64,000 bases of DNA from Arthonia radiata. Taxonomy: Eukaryota > Ascomycota > Arthoniomycetes > Arthoniales > Arthoniaceae. The stretch covers positions 124,001-188,000 of the forward strand of contig PSQN01000006.1 of NCBI GenBank assembly GCA_002989075.1, given 5' to 3'. This document shows, piece by piece, positions 32,370 through 43,982 of this stretch. The translations under genes and the position numbers were made by a program. How positions within the stretch are numbered: the first letter of the stretch is position 1; each line of letters begins with the position of its first letter. The notes below the pieces were generated by a model. It was not told the origin of the DNA. It worked only from the letters and a program-made list of their open reading frames with translations, and did not search any database.

Positions 32370-32898
32370 GTTGGCGGTGTGGTGCGCGTACGCGACAATG
32401 CGACGGTTGATATATACGAATGCGATACAATGAATGCGCCTGGAGGAATGCGCGCCGACGGTGGGTAGCAGTACGAGTACAGATGGGCGCAAGTAGTGGA
32501 GAGAAATGGGCGCGGTGCGGAGAGGAGGGACCAGGGTATTAGAACTGGGGAGGCTGGAGGGCAAGAACAGAGGAGGCGTGTGAGAAAGAGCGACGCGACT
32601 AGCTTGAGATGGGACGCGGTGGCTGGAGTGGTAAACAAAGAGGCTGGTGTTGATCTCATCAATGTGGCCCGTGCATCTCGACCCTCGGTTGCTACAGTAA
32701 TTACTGGCACTCAGATGTTTTTGATTGAGTACTTTGCCGTTGCTACCGTGCTGTGAAGGCTTTACCCGTTCGTTAAGTTCGCGAGAAACCTACAGCCGTT
32801 CGACACTCTCATACATTGCCTTGATGCATTCTTTCCCTGGCGCTGGGAGTCTTGCGCGATCTGACCAACCCGGCCTTCCCTGCACGTTGAACACTGTA
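32370..32898. other. Intergenic region
   Basis: This is the upstream region of the membrane-protein gene and the 3' side of the dioxygenase gene, both on the minus strand. I see no supported gene or repeat. Confidence 0.6.
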
Positions 32899-34227
32899 CT
32901 AGCTTTTGCTAGACTTCTCCAACTCCTTGTGCCCATAGGAGTGCTTCGCTCGAAAGTCTGCGTACTCCGAGAATTTGATCTCCTCGTAAGGCTTCGTCCC
33001 TGTCTTGCTCACCAGGCTCTGCAGTGGCCGTATCACGGCGTCCTCGTCCGGGGCGAAGAAATACGGAATCGAATACCGCGATGGTGCATCGGAGCGAGAG
33101 CCACCATTACCTGTGAGGCCAGATGTTGGAAGGCTGACACGGTGCTGTGCTGACGGGAAGTATCCGTTCGTCACGCGTTCGAGCATGTCGCCAACATTGA
33201 GGACCAGCGCATCTCCTGGTGGATTCAAGTCAGTACGCTGGCCGTATCTTGAGTACGATGCTCCTACGGTGCTTCTGGATAGGTCATGTGGCCTTGGTCG
33301 AAAGGTGACCGCAAGCTCGCGTCGGCAGCACCGGCAACCGGGCATATTAGACTTACCACCTGGCTGGGCTTTCTTCCAGTTGCCTCGCTGTCCCGGATCT
33401 TCCATCTCGAGTCCACCGATCTCATCTTGAAACAGCACTGTAAACAGCGACCAGTCCGTATGCGCCGTCATGCGAGCTAGTATTTGCTGCTGGATCATGT
33501 CCTTTGGTATTGGTGGGTAGTGCAGAAATCGGAGCTGATTGTTGTCTCCCGTGCGTATTTCTTTCACCATGTACTGTCTTTCCTGGGTATTAACGTCCAG
33601 CCCAGTGGCGAAAGCGTCCAGTATCTTCTCGGCAAGCTTGTCCAGCCGCCAGAAGAGATCGAGACAAAAGTCTTTAAAGCCAGGCAGATCGTCTTCAGGT
33701 AGCCAGATGTTGTAATGGACCGAGTTGTTTTGGCTTCCAGTCTCATATGACTCCTGTGTGAACGAGGATATGTGAGCAGGTGTGGGCAGGTGTGGGCAAG
33801 GTGTGTTGAGGCACAGTAAGGCCTTGGGATCGCATCTTATCAAGGTCTCAAAGCTCTTTTATACTCGACGAAAACAATGAGTACGCACCTTATATTCCGA
33901 AATCTTTCGCACGGCTGCAGTATCATCGGCAGCCTCTTCTTTGCTGTACACTTGCTCGGTGCCAGGTGCGGAGTAGCCACGGTGAGGAACAGGTCCCTCG
34001 GGATGGGGAGCTTTCATCTTCACTTCATGGGGCAGGGCGAAGAGCTGCTTGAGAGTGGCAAAAGCCTTTTCGTACAGCCGATGGCCCATGCCATGACCAG
34101 TGATTGCGACGAATCCGAAGCGGTGGCAAGCCTCGGTCAAGTTGATTGCGGCCTGTTTGCGTTCGGCACTCGTACTGGACGAGTTGAACAATGCTTGCGC
34201 ATCAACAATAGGGAAGTTGCGTGCCAT
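32899..34227 (-). CDS. 2-oxoglutarate/Fe(II)-dependent dioxygenase (isopenicillin N synthase-like), 3 exons
   Basis: The exons, in reading order, are 34227-33889, 33753-33357 and 33215-32899, giving 350 residues. The start MARNFPIVDAQ is chosen over a TTG-started longer frame. The N-terminal DIOX_N region ends in GYSAPGTEQVYSKE. The catalytic core has the complete iron triad H211 and D213 (TAHTDWSLFTVLFQD) and H270 (SAQHRV), plus the 2-oxoglutarate anchor R292-x-S294 (SRYSIPYFF). Introns have GTGCGT and GTAAGT donors and CACAG/CCAG acceptors, the second with a CTGAC branch. The joins EYK|ESYETG and QPG|GDALVLN are typical of the family. Members oxidise diverse small molecules in secondary or hormone-like metabolism. 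No biosynthetic neighbours are visible, so the substrate is unknown. Intron 1 holds two tandem GGTGTGGGCA units. Confidence 0.93.
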
Positions 34228-34621
34228 CTCGGGGTGTAGATGAGGTCGATGACTTGAAGTGCCAACACTGGCTGGATTATTTGCCTTGTAAAAGATACCC
34301 CGCCAAAGACGTCTTGTGAAACATCGAATGTGAGTCCACAGCATCGACAATGATGCTGAGCATCAAAGAGCTAAGCTTGCAACTTGGGGCTAGAATCAAT
34401 AATGGTGACCGTTATGGAGCAGCTTACCGAATCGGGAAAAGATGGAGCAAGAAGCGGTCAGAGATGAAGGTCGAGGTCGACAGTCTGAAGTGAGGTTTGG
34501 CAGAGTGCCTGAAATTGAGTCTGTTGGTGACCTTGCCAACGCCATGCTATATGCTCGGAAAAGCAAGTCTGTCCTCATATTCGTACAACGTTGCTCGACT
34601 TACCTTTGTGGATAGTACTTC
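34228..34621. other. Intergenic region between dioxygenase and carrier genes
   Basis: This is the upstream region of the dioxygenase gene and the 3' side of the carrier gene, both on the minus strand. No separate gene is supported. Confidence 0.6.
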
Positions 34622-35880
34622 TCAATCCCGCACCAGCGGGTACTCTGCAAATTTGCCCAACAGTACCTGGTACAGCACCAGCATGGTGCCACTCTGTATG
34701 CTCGTCCAAACACCTCGGGGGCCTACGCCGCGGAACCATCCCATAATACCTTCTGCCCGATAGATGATGCGCAAGCCAGATAGAACGGAGGAAGTGTTCA
34801 AAGTAACAGATGCGCCAGCTTTTCGCAGCTTTGTGGGAGGTTCGCCCGTCGAGATGTGGCGAACATGCTGCAGAGAGGGAGAAGCGGCAGGTGGGCGGGA
34901 AGGCGATGCCCCGCTTGAAGAGTGGGACGTACTTCCCTGACTTGCGGCCGGATTGACCTGAGTTTGCATGCGCGTCTTGACCACGTCAAACGGACACGTC
35001 AGAACGCCCGCGGCTCCACCGGCCGTGACTCCTGTGAAGATCTCGCTCGGTAGGCTGAGACTCCTAGTTCCTTCAAGCCACATGGCAGCTTCTCGCTCTT
35101 TCTCATAGAACGCAAATTGTAGTGCGGAGAAGGGCAAATCCCGGTAGAGCGTCGCGCGATAGCCATGGAATAGTGCAGAAACGCCCTCTTGTCTCACAAT
35201 TCTGCGAGTAGCGTTGAGGGTCGAGCGGTAATTGTACCCAGAAACGAAGTGCGGATTGTTGTATCGTCCCTGGAGTTGAAGTCGGGTTTTGAGCACCTCC
35301 GTCGGTACATAGAGAGGACTGGCCGCCAGATCCGCTACGAAGCCTGCAGCAAGGTATGAGGCCGCAGGATTCAGGCCGCCGTCGATCATCAAGCGCTTGC
35401 TCCATTCGTAGGTACCAAAGAAGATACACGTGCCGCCGAATGAGCCGATGAATGCTGGCAGAACGCCTCCGTATAATCCGCGAGCGACACCTTCTTGTCG
35501 CAGAATGGTATAGTACGTATTTCCCAAAGTATGATATTTCGGCGGGCGCCCAGGATCGCCTTGTTGTCTAGTTTTGACCGTATCCAAGGAATGCATGAGC
35601 ATATCGCCGGTCACGCCACCAATGCCGCCTGCTAGTCCGGCCTATACAGTATTTATTAATCTGGGATCAATCAATGGTCCCGAGTATGCAAGCTTACATG
35701 TAAGAGTGGATGTCGCGCCTCCTCCTCGAGGGCTTCCGTCTGCTGTGTAGAAGCATTCTGAGCCGTGTGTGCATCTGAAGCCTCTTGTCCAGACACCCGA
35801 TATCGTGAATAAGGTTCCGAATCTGTAAGGGAAGATGGAGAGCTTGGCCAGAAGAGCTCAGCCAAGCGAGCAAACACCAT
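34622..35880 (-). CDS. MME1: Mitochondrial carrier, Mme1-type (2 exons)
   Basis: Exon 1 is 35880-35698 and exon 2 is 35641-34622, giving 400 residues. The 56-bp intron has a GTAAGC donor and a TATAG acceptor and keeps phase 0. The first 60 residues are an extra soluble N-terminus. Three mitochondrial-carrier repeats follow, each with the P/S-x-D/E-x-x-K-x-R signature: HSLDTVKTRQQ, YVPTEVLKTRLQLQGRYNNP and CPFDVVKTRMQ. The HSLDTVKTRQQG opening and the KTRLQLQGR-NNP-F-SGYNY block resemble, from memory, yeast Mme1 (YMR166C), an inner-membrane carrier linked to Mg2+ export. A Ser/Pro-rich insert sits in the loop after the third signature. It is divergent from SPF1. The carrier family is certain; the Mme1 orthology and Mg2+ role are inferred. 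Confidence 0.9.
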
Positions 35881-36220
35881 GAAGGAGCGATCGCGGTAGA
35901 TTACGAGCGCATGAGATCAGCTCTAGGATATGCTGGAGTCGAGAGATATGAATGAGAGACTGTCGCAAACACGAGGCGGAGAATGAGGTTGTTTATCTCC
36001 ACGCCGTCGCGGAGCATAATTCGGATTTGTTTGGGAGGCTGCAGCGTCATCGTTCAAGTACTCTTCGTAGGGCCACTAGCGCCTTGGCACTTGGAATCCG
36101 TCAGCTACTCGACGTCCATCGCCGCCTGGAAACCCAAGTTGTTTCATATGTTATCGGCAACTCCATGTGAGCGAATGGCGCCTCTGATGCGGTTGATATC
36201 AAGTTGACCATTTCTGCAGA
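35881..36220. promoter_or_regulatory. Divergent promoter of carrier and SPF1, with a likely 5' UTR intron
   Basis: This 340-bp interval lies between two divergent start codons. From 36167 to 36219 the sequence reads GTGAGC, a TTGACC branch-like element, then CTGCAG one base before the SPF1 ATG at 36221. That is a typical 53-bp intron, so the SPF1 leader is probably spliced. Joining the upstream sequence in frame quickly meets a stop, so the upstream exon is non-coding. Confidence 0.5.
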
Positions 36221-39200
36221 ATGCCACTCGTGGACGACCCGCAGATCAAGTCTGCGAGCCTCCATAATCCCCTGCCGACAGCCCTCCGCGCATATGTCTG
36301 GCCTTTTCTGATACTCTGGCCGACCTTCTTCGCGGCCTACCTATCCGACGACTTCTACGATGAATACATCGATGGCCAAGAATGGACCTTTGTCTACTCC
36401 GGCACAATCCTTACTCTGCAATCCCTAGCGTGGCTTACCACCCAGTGGAGCGTCGATATCCGTGCGCTCTTTACCGCTACCAAGGCGGCTTCAATCCGGA
36501 CGGCGCGTCTCATCAAGGTCATACCCGTCGCAAATGCCGGCTCTGCTGAGATCTGCGGTCTTGAACGCGACAAGCGAGGTGTCACATCTTTCCTTTTCCA
36601 AAAGCGGCGCTTCCTGTTGAACGACCAGAAGCAAACATTCACTCCTCTCGTCTACGCGCTCGATCAAGAGCCGAAGCCTCTCATTGGTGAATTTCAAAAA
36701 TCTCGCGGTATCACAAAGACTTTGGAGTTGGAACGGATACAAGAACACTACGGCGACAACCAGTTCGACATACCCGTACCCAGCTTCACCGAGCTCTTTA
36801 AGGAACATGCGGTGGCGCCGTTCTTCGTCTTTCAGATCTTCTGTGTTGGGCTTTGGATGCTTGATGAATACTGGTATTACTCGCTTTTCACGCTTTTCAT
36901 GCTTGTCGCATTTGAGAGCACCGTTGTTTGGCAGCGACAGCGGACTTTGACGGAGTTTCGCGGTATGGGCATCAAACCTTATGGCGTCTATGTGCACCGC
37001 AACAAAGGGTGGGAAGAGGTTCAGAGCGATAAGTTACTTCCAGGAGACCTGGTATCTGTGGGACGTACGAAAGAAGACAGCGGCGTTGCTTGCGACATTG
37101 TGCTTGTCGAAGGTACCGCGATCGTCAATGAAGCTATGTTGACCGGAGAAAGCACACCCGTCCTCAAAGACTCTGTCCAACTTCGTCCAGGCGAAGCGCA
37201 CATTGAGCCGGAAGGCATGGATAAGAATGCTATGCTTTCCGGTGGCACCAAGGTCTTACAGGTCAATCACACCGCCGAAAGTCATGGCGAAACCGCCTCA
37301 GCTGCCAGCGGCCTTCCGCCACCCCCCGACAAGGGCGCGATTGGCGTGGTAGTCAAGACGGGGTTCGAAACCAGTCAGGGCATGCTTGTCCGCACCATGC
37401 TCTTTTCGACAGAGCGCGTATCCGCGAACAATGTTGAGGCGTTACTCTTCATCCTGTTCTTGCTCGTCTTTGCAATTGCAGCCTCTTGGTACGTCTGGAC
37501 AGAGGGTGTTGCTGCTGACCGGAAGCGATCGAAGCTCATGCTTGACTGCGTCCTAATCATCACGTCTGTGGTTCCACCAGAGCTCCCAATGGAGTTGAGT
37601 CTGGCAGTCAATACGAGCTTGGCCGCTCTGAGTCGCTATGCTATATTCTGTACGGAGCCCTTCAGGATCCCCTACGCTGGCCGCGTTGACATTGCGTGCT
37701 TCGACAAGACTGGCACCCTGACCGGCGAGGATCTTGTTGTTGAAGGTATTGCTGGTCTGCAACTAGAGCACAAAGAAGAGCAGAACGGTCATTCTGCGGA
37801 AGAAACCAAGAGGATGACTAGTTTACAATCGATTTCCGACGTCGGTGTTCAGACCACACTGGTCCTTGCGACTGCGCATGCATTAGTCAAGCTTGACGAC
37901 GGAGAGATTGTCGGCGAGCCCATGGAGAAGGCGACGCTTTCATCACTGGGTTGGACGCTCAATCAAAAAGACACCCTCGCCAGCAAAGCCAACGCGTCGT
38001 TCCCGGCGGCAGTCAAGATTTGCCGTCGCTTCCAATTCTCTTCATCTCTCAAGCGCCAAAGCTCCATTGCTGCGGTTCAGCTTACCGATCCTGAGACGAA
38101 AAAGAGGTCATCCAGTACGCTTGCCGCCGTCAAAGGTGCACCAGAAACGATCCGCAAGTTCCTCGTTAACACCCCTCCTGGCTACGAAGAGACCTTCAAG
38201 CACTTCACTCGCAACGGCAGTAGGGTATTAGCTCTTGCGTATAAGTATCTGTCTGAAGAAGCCGAGCTCGGTCAAAACAGGATCAATGCGTTGAAGCGTG
38301 AGGACGTCGAAGACAAGTTGCACTTTGCTGGATTTTTGGTATTGCAGTGCCCATTGAAGGACGATGCCAAGAAAGCGATTCAGATGCTCAATGAGAGCAG
38401 TCACCGTACAGTGATGATCACAGGCGACAATCCGTTGACCGCTGTTCATGTTGCGCGAGAAGTCGAGATTGTTGACCGAGATGCGCTGATCTTGGACGCC
38501 CCCGAGAATGACGATTCTGGTGAAAATCTGGTGTGGCGGAGTGTCGATGACAAGGTCAATATTTCTGTGGACCCTACCGCGCCCATCAGCAAGGACATCT
38601 TAGCCAACAAGGATCTGTGTATGACCGGGTTCGCACTTTCCAAGTTCAAAGACCAGCCAGGCCTCGCGGATCTTCTCACTCATACATGGGTCTATGCGCG
38701 TGTGTCTCCGAAACAAAAAGAGGAGATTCTCATCGGCCTACGAGACCTTGGCTATACGACGTGCATGTGCGGTGACGGCACGAACGATGTTGGTGCTCTG
38801 AAACAAGCTCACATTGGCGTCGCGCTTCTCAATGGAACCAAGGAAGCCCTCGAGAAGATCAACGAGAACTTCCGCAACACTAAGATGAAAGATGTGTACG
38901 AGAAGCAGGTATCCATGATGCAGAAATTTAACCAGCCTGCGCCTCCGGTACCTGTACAAATTGCTCACTTGTACGCGCCTGGTCCCAAAAACCCACATCG
39001 GCAGAAGGCTCTGGAGCGGGAAGCCGCTCGCAAAGGTCTACCGCCTCCTCCGCCAGAAGCCAATGGCAACTCAAACGGTACGCCTGGCATGCAGGCTCTG
39101 CAATCCGGAACGACGCCAGAGGATCAGCGGAAGACGAGAGGTCAGGAACAAGCAGCTGCTCTGGCGGATAAGTTTACCCAGACGATGATGACGGACGCGT

Positions 39201-40176
39201 TGGATGACAACGAGCCTCCCACCATCAAGCTTGGGGATGCCTCAGTTGCGGCTCCCTTTACGAGCAAGCTTGCGAACGTTATCGCGATACCTAACATCAT
39301 CCGACAAGGGCGCTGCACGCTTGTCTCGACAATTCAGATGTACAAGATACTGGCGCTCAATTGCCTCATCAGCGCCTATAGTTTATCGGTGCTCTACTTG
39401 GACGGCATCAAGTTTGGCGATGGGCAGATGACAATCTCAGGCATGCTCATGAGTGTCTGCTTCTTGTCCCTTTCTCGCGCTAAGGTATGTTTTCTCGCTC
39501 TCAAGGCTTTCACACGACGCTGACCGGACCTATTTAGCCCGTTGAGCAGCTCTCTAAGGAGCGGCCGCAACCTAATATTTTCAACCCCTACATCATTGGG
39601 TCTGTGCTTGGACAGTTCGCCCTCCACATTGTCACACTCATTTACATATCCAACTGGGTCCAGAAAAGGGAGCCAAAAGACGAGTCCTTCGATCCCGACG
39701 CCGAGACCGAGTTCGAGCCGTCGCTCCTCAACTCCGCCATCTACCTGCTTCAGCTCGTCCAACAGATTTCTACGTTCGCCTGCAACTACCAAGGTCGACC
39801 TTTCCGCGAATCAATACGGGAGAATCGCGGCATGTACTGGGGCATTGTACTAGTGTCGGGCGTCGCAATCAGCTGTGCCACGGAGTTCGTGCCTGAGATC
39901 AATGAGCGGATGCGCCTCGTCAAGTTCGAGCCGGACTTCCAGACGCGCATGATCGCCGTGATGGTGATTGACTTTGCCGGCTGCTGGATCATTGAGAAGG
40001 GTCTGAAGGCGCTGTTCAGTGACTTCCGCGCGAAGCCAATCGCTGCGAGGAGACCGGATCAATTAAAGAGGGAGGAGGCACGGCGGAAGATTGAGGACGC
40101 AGAAGCCGCGAAGAAAAAGGAAGAAGAACTCGCGCAGAAGGTTGCGCAAAAGGCGTTCACAGGGAAGAAGGCATGA
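36221..40176 (+). CDS. SPF1: P5A-type cation-transporting ATPase Spf1 (2 exons)
   Basis: Exon 1 is 36221-39484 and exon 2 is 39538-40176, giving 1300 residues. The 53-bp intron has GTATGT, CTGAC and TTTAG and joins LSRAK|PVEQLS in phase 0. The P-type ATPase parts are complete: the actuator loop LTGESTPV, the P5-specific PPELPMELS in M4 near residue 452, the phosphorylated Asp495 in DKTGTLTGED, KGAPE in the nucleotide domain near residue 638, and the hinge CGDGTNDVGALKQAHIG near residue 851. The PPELPMELS signature separates P5A (ER) from P5B (vacuolar). Spf1 acts in the ER membrane and is known to dislocate mis-targeted tail-anchored proteins and to affect ER ion and sterol balance. The C-terminus is lysine-rich. 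The gene lies 453 bp upstream of YVC1 on the same strand. Confidence 0.97.
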
Positions 40177-40629
40177 TAGATTAATGGTGTTGTACGACTA
40201 CATAGATGTCCAATATAAGGAAGGCAACAAGTCTCTGCACCTGGTCGAAGTGGATGTCAAACACGTATATCAACAGAACCCTGCCTATATTGAACGCCGA
40301 AGCCGGCGATGAGACTATATTAGCGTTGACCTCTGTCCATCTTGTGTGCGCCTGATGGTTCGTAGCAATGCGCAACGTGCCGCGAACGGTCGTCTCATTT
40401 CCAGCGTGAGCGTCATGTCTAGAGTTGGGATGGCACGCGGAGTTGGACATTGGATTGCTTGGCGGCTCGAAAGTTGGAGGTGATTGCGGTGGGGCGACCC
40501 GACAACTTTTGCAATGTTAACAACCTTTTCAGATACAGCTTACGAGCTGTCGTAAATACGGCATCTCGCAGCTCGCCAGTTCTTACGAGACTGTTTGAAC
40601 AAATATAGCGTCACAGTACGCGCTTCAAG
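40177..40629. other. Intergenic region, SPF1 3' side and YVC1 promoter
   Basis: This is a same-strand interval between two genes. I see no additional gene, repeat or clear regulatory element. Confidence 0.6.
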
Positions 40630-42719
40630 ATGCCGGCGCTCATGCCTGCTCTGGATGGCGACGGCGCAATCGCGGAAGCAGGACACTTGCTCCCCACCGA
40701 TGAAGAGCAAGACAACGAGCCCATACCAGCAAAAGAAGTCACAAAGGTCGCTCTCCGTCTCAAGCATCAGGTCGAGACAGTCATCCCCATTGAGCTCGAG
40801 GAAGAACGCGTCACGGGAGCGCTCAGTCCAGTCATTACACAAAAAGTGGTTCAGACGGCGCGTGAGGCTGGTGGGAAGGAACATGCGGACTGCGTGGTCT
40901 TCTGCTTGCTGGTATGCAAGAGCTGGTTCAAGCGTCAAGCTTTGATCGAGCTTTGGGACGCGGATTTGCACGATGTCCGCGCTGTGGCTTGCGAGGTCAT
41001 TGCGAAGAAGATGTGAGATTGATACCACGGACGAGACGACGTGTAGGAGCTGACAAGTCGTAGCATCGAGTCTGAGGAAGACCAGCATCATCTGCTGCAG
41101 CGCATACTCCTTCAGCGCTTCTCCATCATTGTTGGCTCTCGTGGCGAGCAGTCCGCCCAAGCGAACGTCATAGAGCGCGCAGTCGACCTCCACGCCCTGC
41201 GAATCATTGGCTCCTCTGGCTATCAAAAATGCGTCAAGTTCCTCTGGCAGGGCTGGATCATTCAAAACGACGATAACCCTACACAATTCATCTTCTACGC
41301 CGACCGCATCAACACATCCTACTGGGCGCATCTCGACCCGGACCGTATGCGCGTGCCGAGGTATCAGAACGCTCTGCAGATCATGTTCTCAATCGTATTC
41401 CTCGGTCTTTATACTGGCGCTATCAACACTGTCAATCCTACCGGCGATCTTGATCCAGTAGAGGGTCTCCTGTATCTCTTCACGCTCGGCTTCATGATCG
41501 ACGAGGCTCTCAAGGTCTACAAAGTCGGCCGTTGGGTACGTGGCCTGGCATTGGGCATATTCTGGGCTTCTATAAGATATCGTACTAACAGATCATTGCT
41601 AGGCCATCGGCTTCTGGACTATCTTCAACAGCACCCTGTACTCCCTCCTCGTCGTTTCCTTCATCACCCGCATGATCGCTCTTGGCCACGGGAACAATCC
41701 CGACAACGACGGCCACCTCCGCAAATACTTCAATCACATGAGCTACAATTTCCTCGCCTTCACCGCGCCGATGTTTTGGATGTAAGTGACTGCGCCTCCC
41801 TCCTCCAGGTAACCCATCCTCCAGTCGCATTACCTCTGCTTACACAACACTAAGGCGCCTCATGCTCTACTTCGACACCTTCAAATTCTTCGGCGCCATG
41901 CTCATCGTCGTCAAGATCATGATGAAAGAGTCCCTCATCTTCTTCGCGCTCCTCTTCTTCGTCCTCATCGGCTTCTTCCAAGGCTTCATTGGCCTCGACC
42001 TCGTCGACGAGGAAATCGACAAGACTTCCTTCATCCTCACCTCCATGGCTAATGCTATCATGTCGTCTCCGGATTTTTCCGGTTTCGACAACTTCGCTCC
42101 GCCGTTTGGGCTCATCCTCTTTTACCTGTTCAGCTTCGTGATCATGGTTATTCTTCTGAATATCTTGATCGCGCTGTATAATAGCAGTTACGAGGACGTG
42201 AGCAGCAATGCGACAGACGAGTACATGGCGCTGTTCGCGCAGAAGACGCTGAACTTCATCCGCGCGCCGGACGAGCACGTGTTCATCGCGCCGCTGAACC
42301 TGCTAGAGATCGCGGCGCTGGTGCTCCCGTTCGAGTGGTGGGTCAGCCGGGACGCGTACGAGCGGCTCAACAGCTACGTCATGGCCGTCATCTATGCGCC
42401 TTTACTCGTCGTGACAGCAGCGATCGAGCAGAGTGACGCTCGGCATATCGTGTGGAATCGGAGGCGAGGCGAGGAAGACGACGATACGGTGGAGGAGTGG
42501 GAGGTACTGGAGTGGAAACCGGTGGATTTGGGAGAAGCGGTAAATGGGCATGCGGGAGGTGGGGACAAGGCGTGGTGTGAGAAGGTGAAGGAGACGAGTC
42601 CGGATCCAGCGAAAGACCCGGTGTTGGAGGAGTTGAGGGAGTTGAGAGCGGAGGTCGATGAGCTGAGGCGGCGTAGCGGTGGCGAGGAGGGTGTAAAGAA
42701 GCAGGAAGATGGCTCGTGA
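40630..42719 (+). CDS. YVC1: Vacuolar TRP-type cation channel, Yvc1-like (4 exons)
   Basis: The exons are 40630-41012, 41064-41535, 41603-41781 and 41855-42719, giving 632 residues. Three introns of 50-73 bp have GTGAGA, GTACGT and GTAAGT donors, and all joins keep frame (KK|IIESEED, GRW|AIGFW, FWM|RLMLY). The N-terminal third is cytosolic. About six membrane segments follow, beginning with LQIMFSIVFLGLYTGAI and ending with ILFYLFSFVIMVILLNILIA. The pore-loop region before the last helix reads MANAIMSSPDFSGFDNFAPP. The tail has an acidic stretch and a coiled coil (LEELRELRAEVDELRRR). This is the architecture of yeast Yvc1/TRPY1, a mechanosensitive channel that releases Ca2+ from the vacuole. 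Confidence 0.94.
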
Positions 42720-43982
42720 ACGATACTGGCAAGGGCGGTTGTGGGACTCCGACAGACCTTGTACAGCGTTGATTCCCTTACGAAAGGATAATGTACAAAA
42801 GCTCTTGTTCAAACCAAACTCTTTTGGTATGCCAGGTCAACTGGAGGTGAGTGTACGCTCTCTACTAATTCCCTCTTCCGTGTTCCCGAGAATAAACACC
42901 CTTGTCATCCTGTGAAATAAACCACGAGGCAGCGGAGGCCCCGTTGTTATTCGTGCCTTGGCATGAAAAGCAACCAGCTAACCGTCGTTGTACTGATGGG
43001 ACAAGCCTAATATCGGTCGCCGGCTTGCACAGCGGACGTTGGCAGCAGTGCCAGCAATCGCAGCGACCAACATGTGCATCATGACAGAACGAGCAACCAA
43101 AGCACCAACGACGCGGACGACGGAAAGCATAGCGTAAATTAGACTCGCACATTAAGCCCACGAAAGCAACTCTTCTACCTATCCCCACGTAGTCATTAGT
43201 ACACAGGTAGACCGAAGGAGAAGAAAGGCAATAGGAGAGAAGAGCACCTCAAAGACACCGCTCTGAAGAAACTTGGCGAGCTTCAATGAGTCGTTCGAAG
43301 TAGCAGAAAGACAATCGTGAATATTCGCGTGAGACACATCTGGTTACCCATGGCCTCTAAAGTTCTAGCACGATATGAGACGAGCCTAAACGACTACAGG
43401 CCAAGCACAAAAGCATAAGAATAGGTGACGAACCCCAAAACGATACGTTGTCTTGGCAAAAAGTAATTGATGAATGTCGAACGACTAGACCATGCGGAAG
43501 GCAAAAGGGAAGGAGAACAGATTCCGGAGAACCTGTCCTGGCACTTACTGTAGTGAAGATTGGCACTGTAAGCTACTTCCCTGAGATGTTTGTGTGAGCT
43601 TACAAAATATAATGCACATGTTACCAAGATGGGGTTTCAAGTCTGCAAGAGTTGCACCTTCGCTGGCGTTGACTGTATGTGCTAGCACGGATGAAGATGG
43701 AGGGAGATGCGCAAGGACATGAAAACAAGCGTTGTGGATGTGGAAGAGCAGTAGGGCTTGTGATAGATGAGTATTAAGTCTATTCTGTTCTCGCTTAGGT
43801 GTCTTTGTGCCGCAGCTTTTCTCTCGCCGCAACGGCTGCAGGTGCAGCCACTTCTCTTCACCTTCTTGACACATCATATGAGATGTATCCCGATGTTTGA
43901 CATGGCATGTGAAATGCGGTCCTATGTCTGACATACTACATGAGATGCATCACGATGTCTCATCAACGAAGCCACCACGAGC
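42720..43982. other. Convergent intergenic region
   Basis: It lies between the 3' ends of YVC1 (plus) and the acetyltransferase gene (minus). Short open frames on both strands show no domains. Near the right end it carries the 31-bp minisatellite described separately. Confidence 0.55.
43868..43960. repeat. Minisatellite, 3 x 31 bp
   Basis: Three adjacent 31-bp units start at 43868, 43899 and 43930, each beginning GACA and ending GATGTNT or similar, with a shared ATGNGATG-like core. The units differ by several substitutions but not in length. The array ends 23 bp from the acetyltransferase stop codon, so it would lie in that gene's 3' UTR. Confidence 0.8.

Noticed and set aside
31159-36220. 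Secondary-metabolite cluster around the dioxygenase
   Set aside because: There is a dioxygenase and, further away, an MFS pump, but no backbone synthase, P450 or cluster regulator. The neighbours are housekeeping genes.
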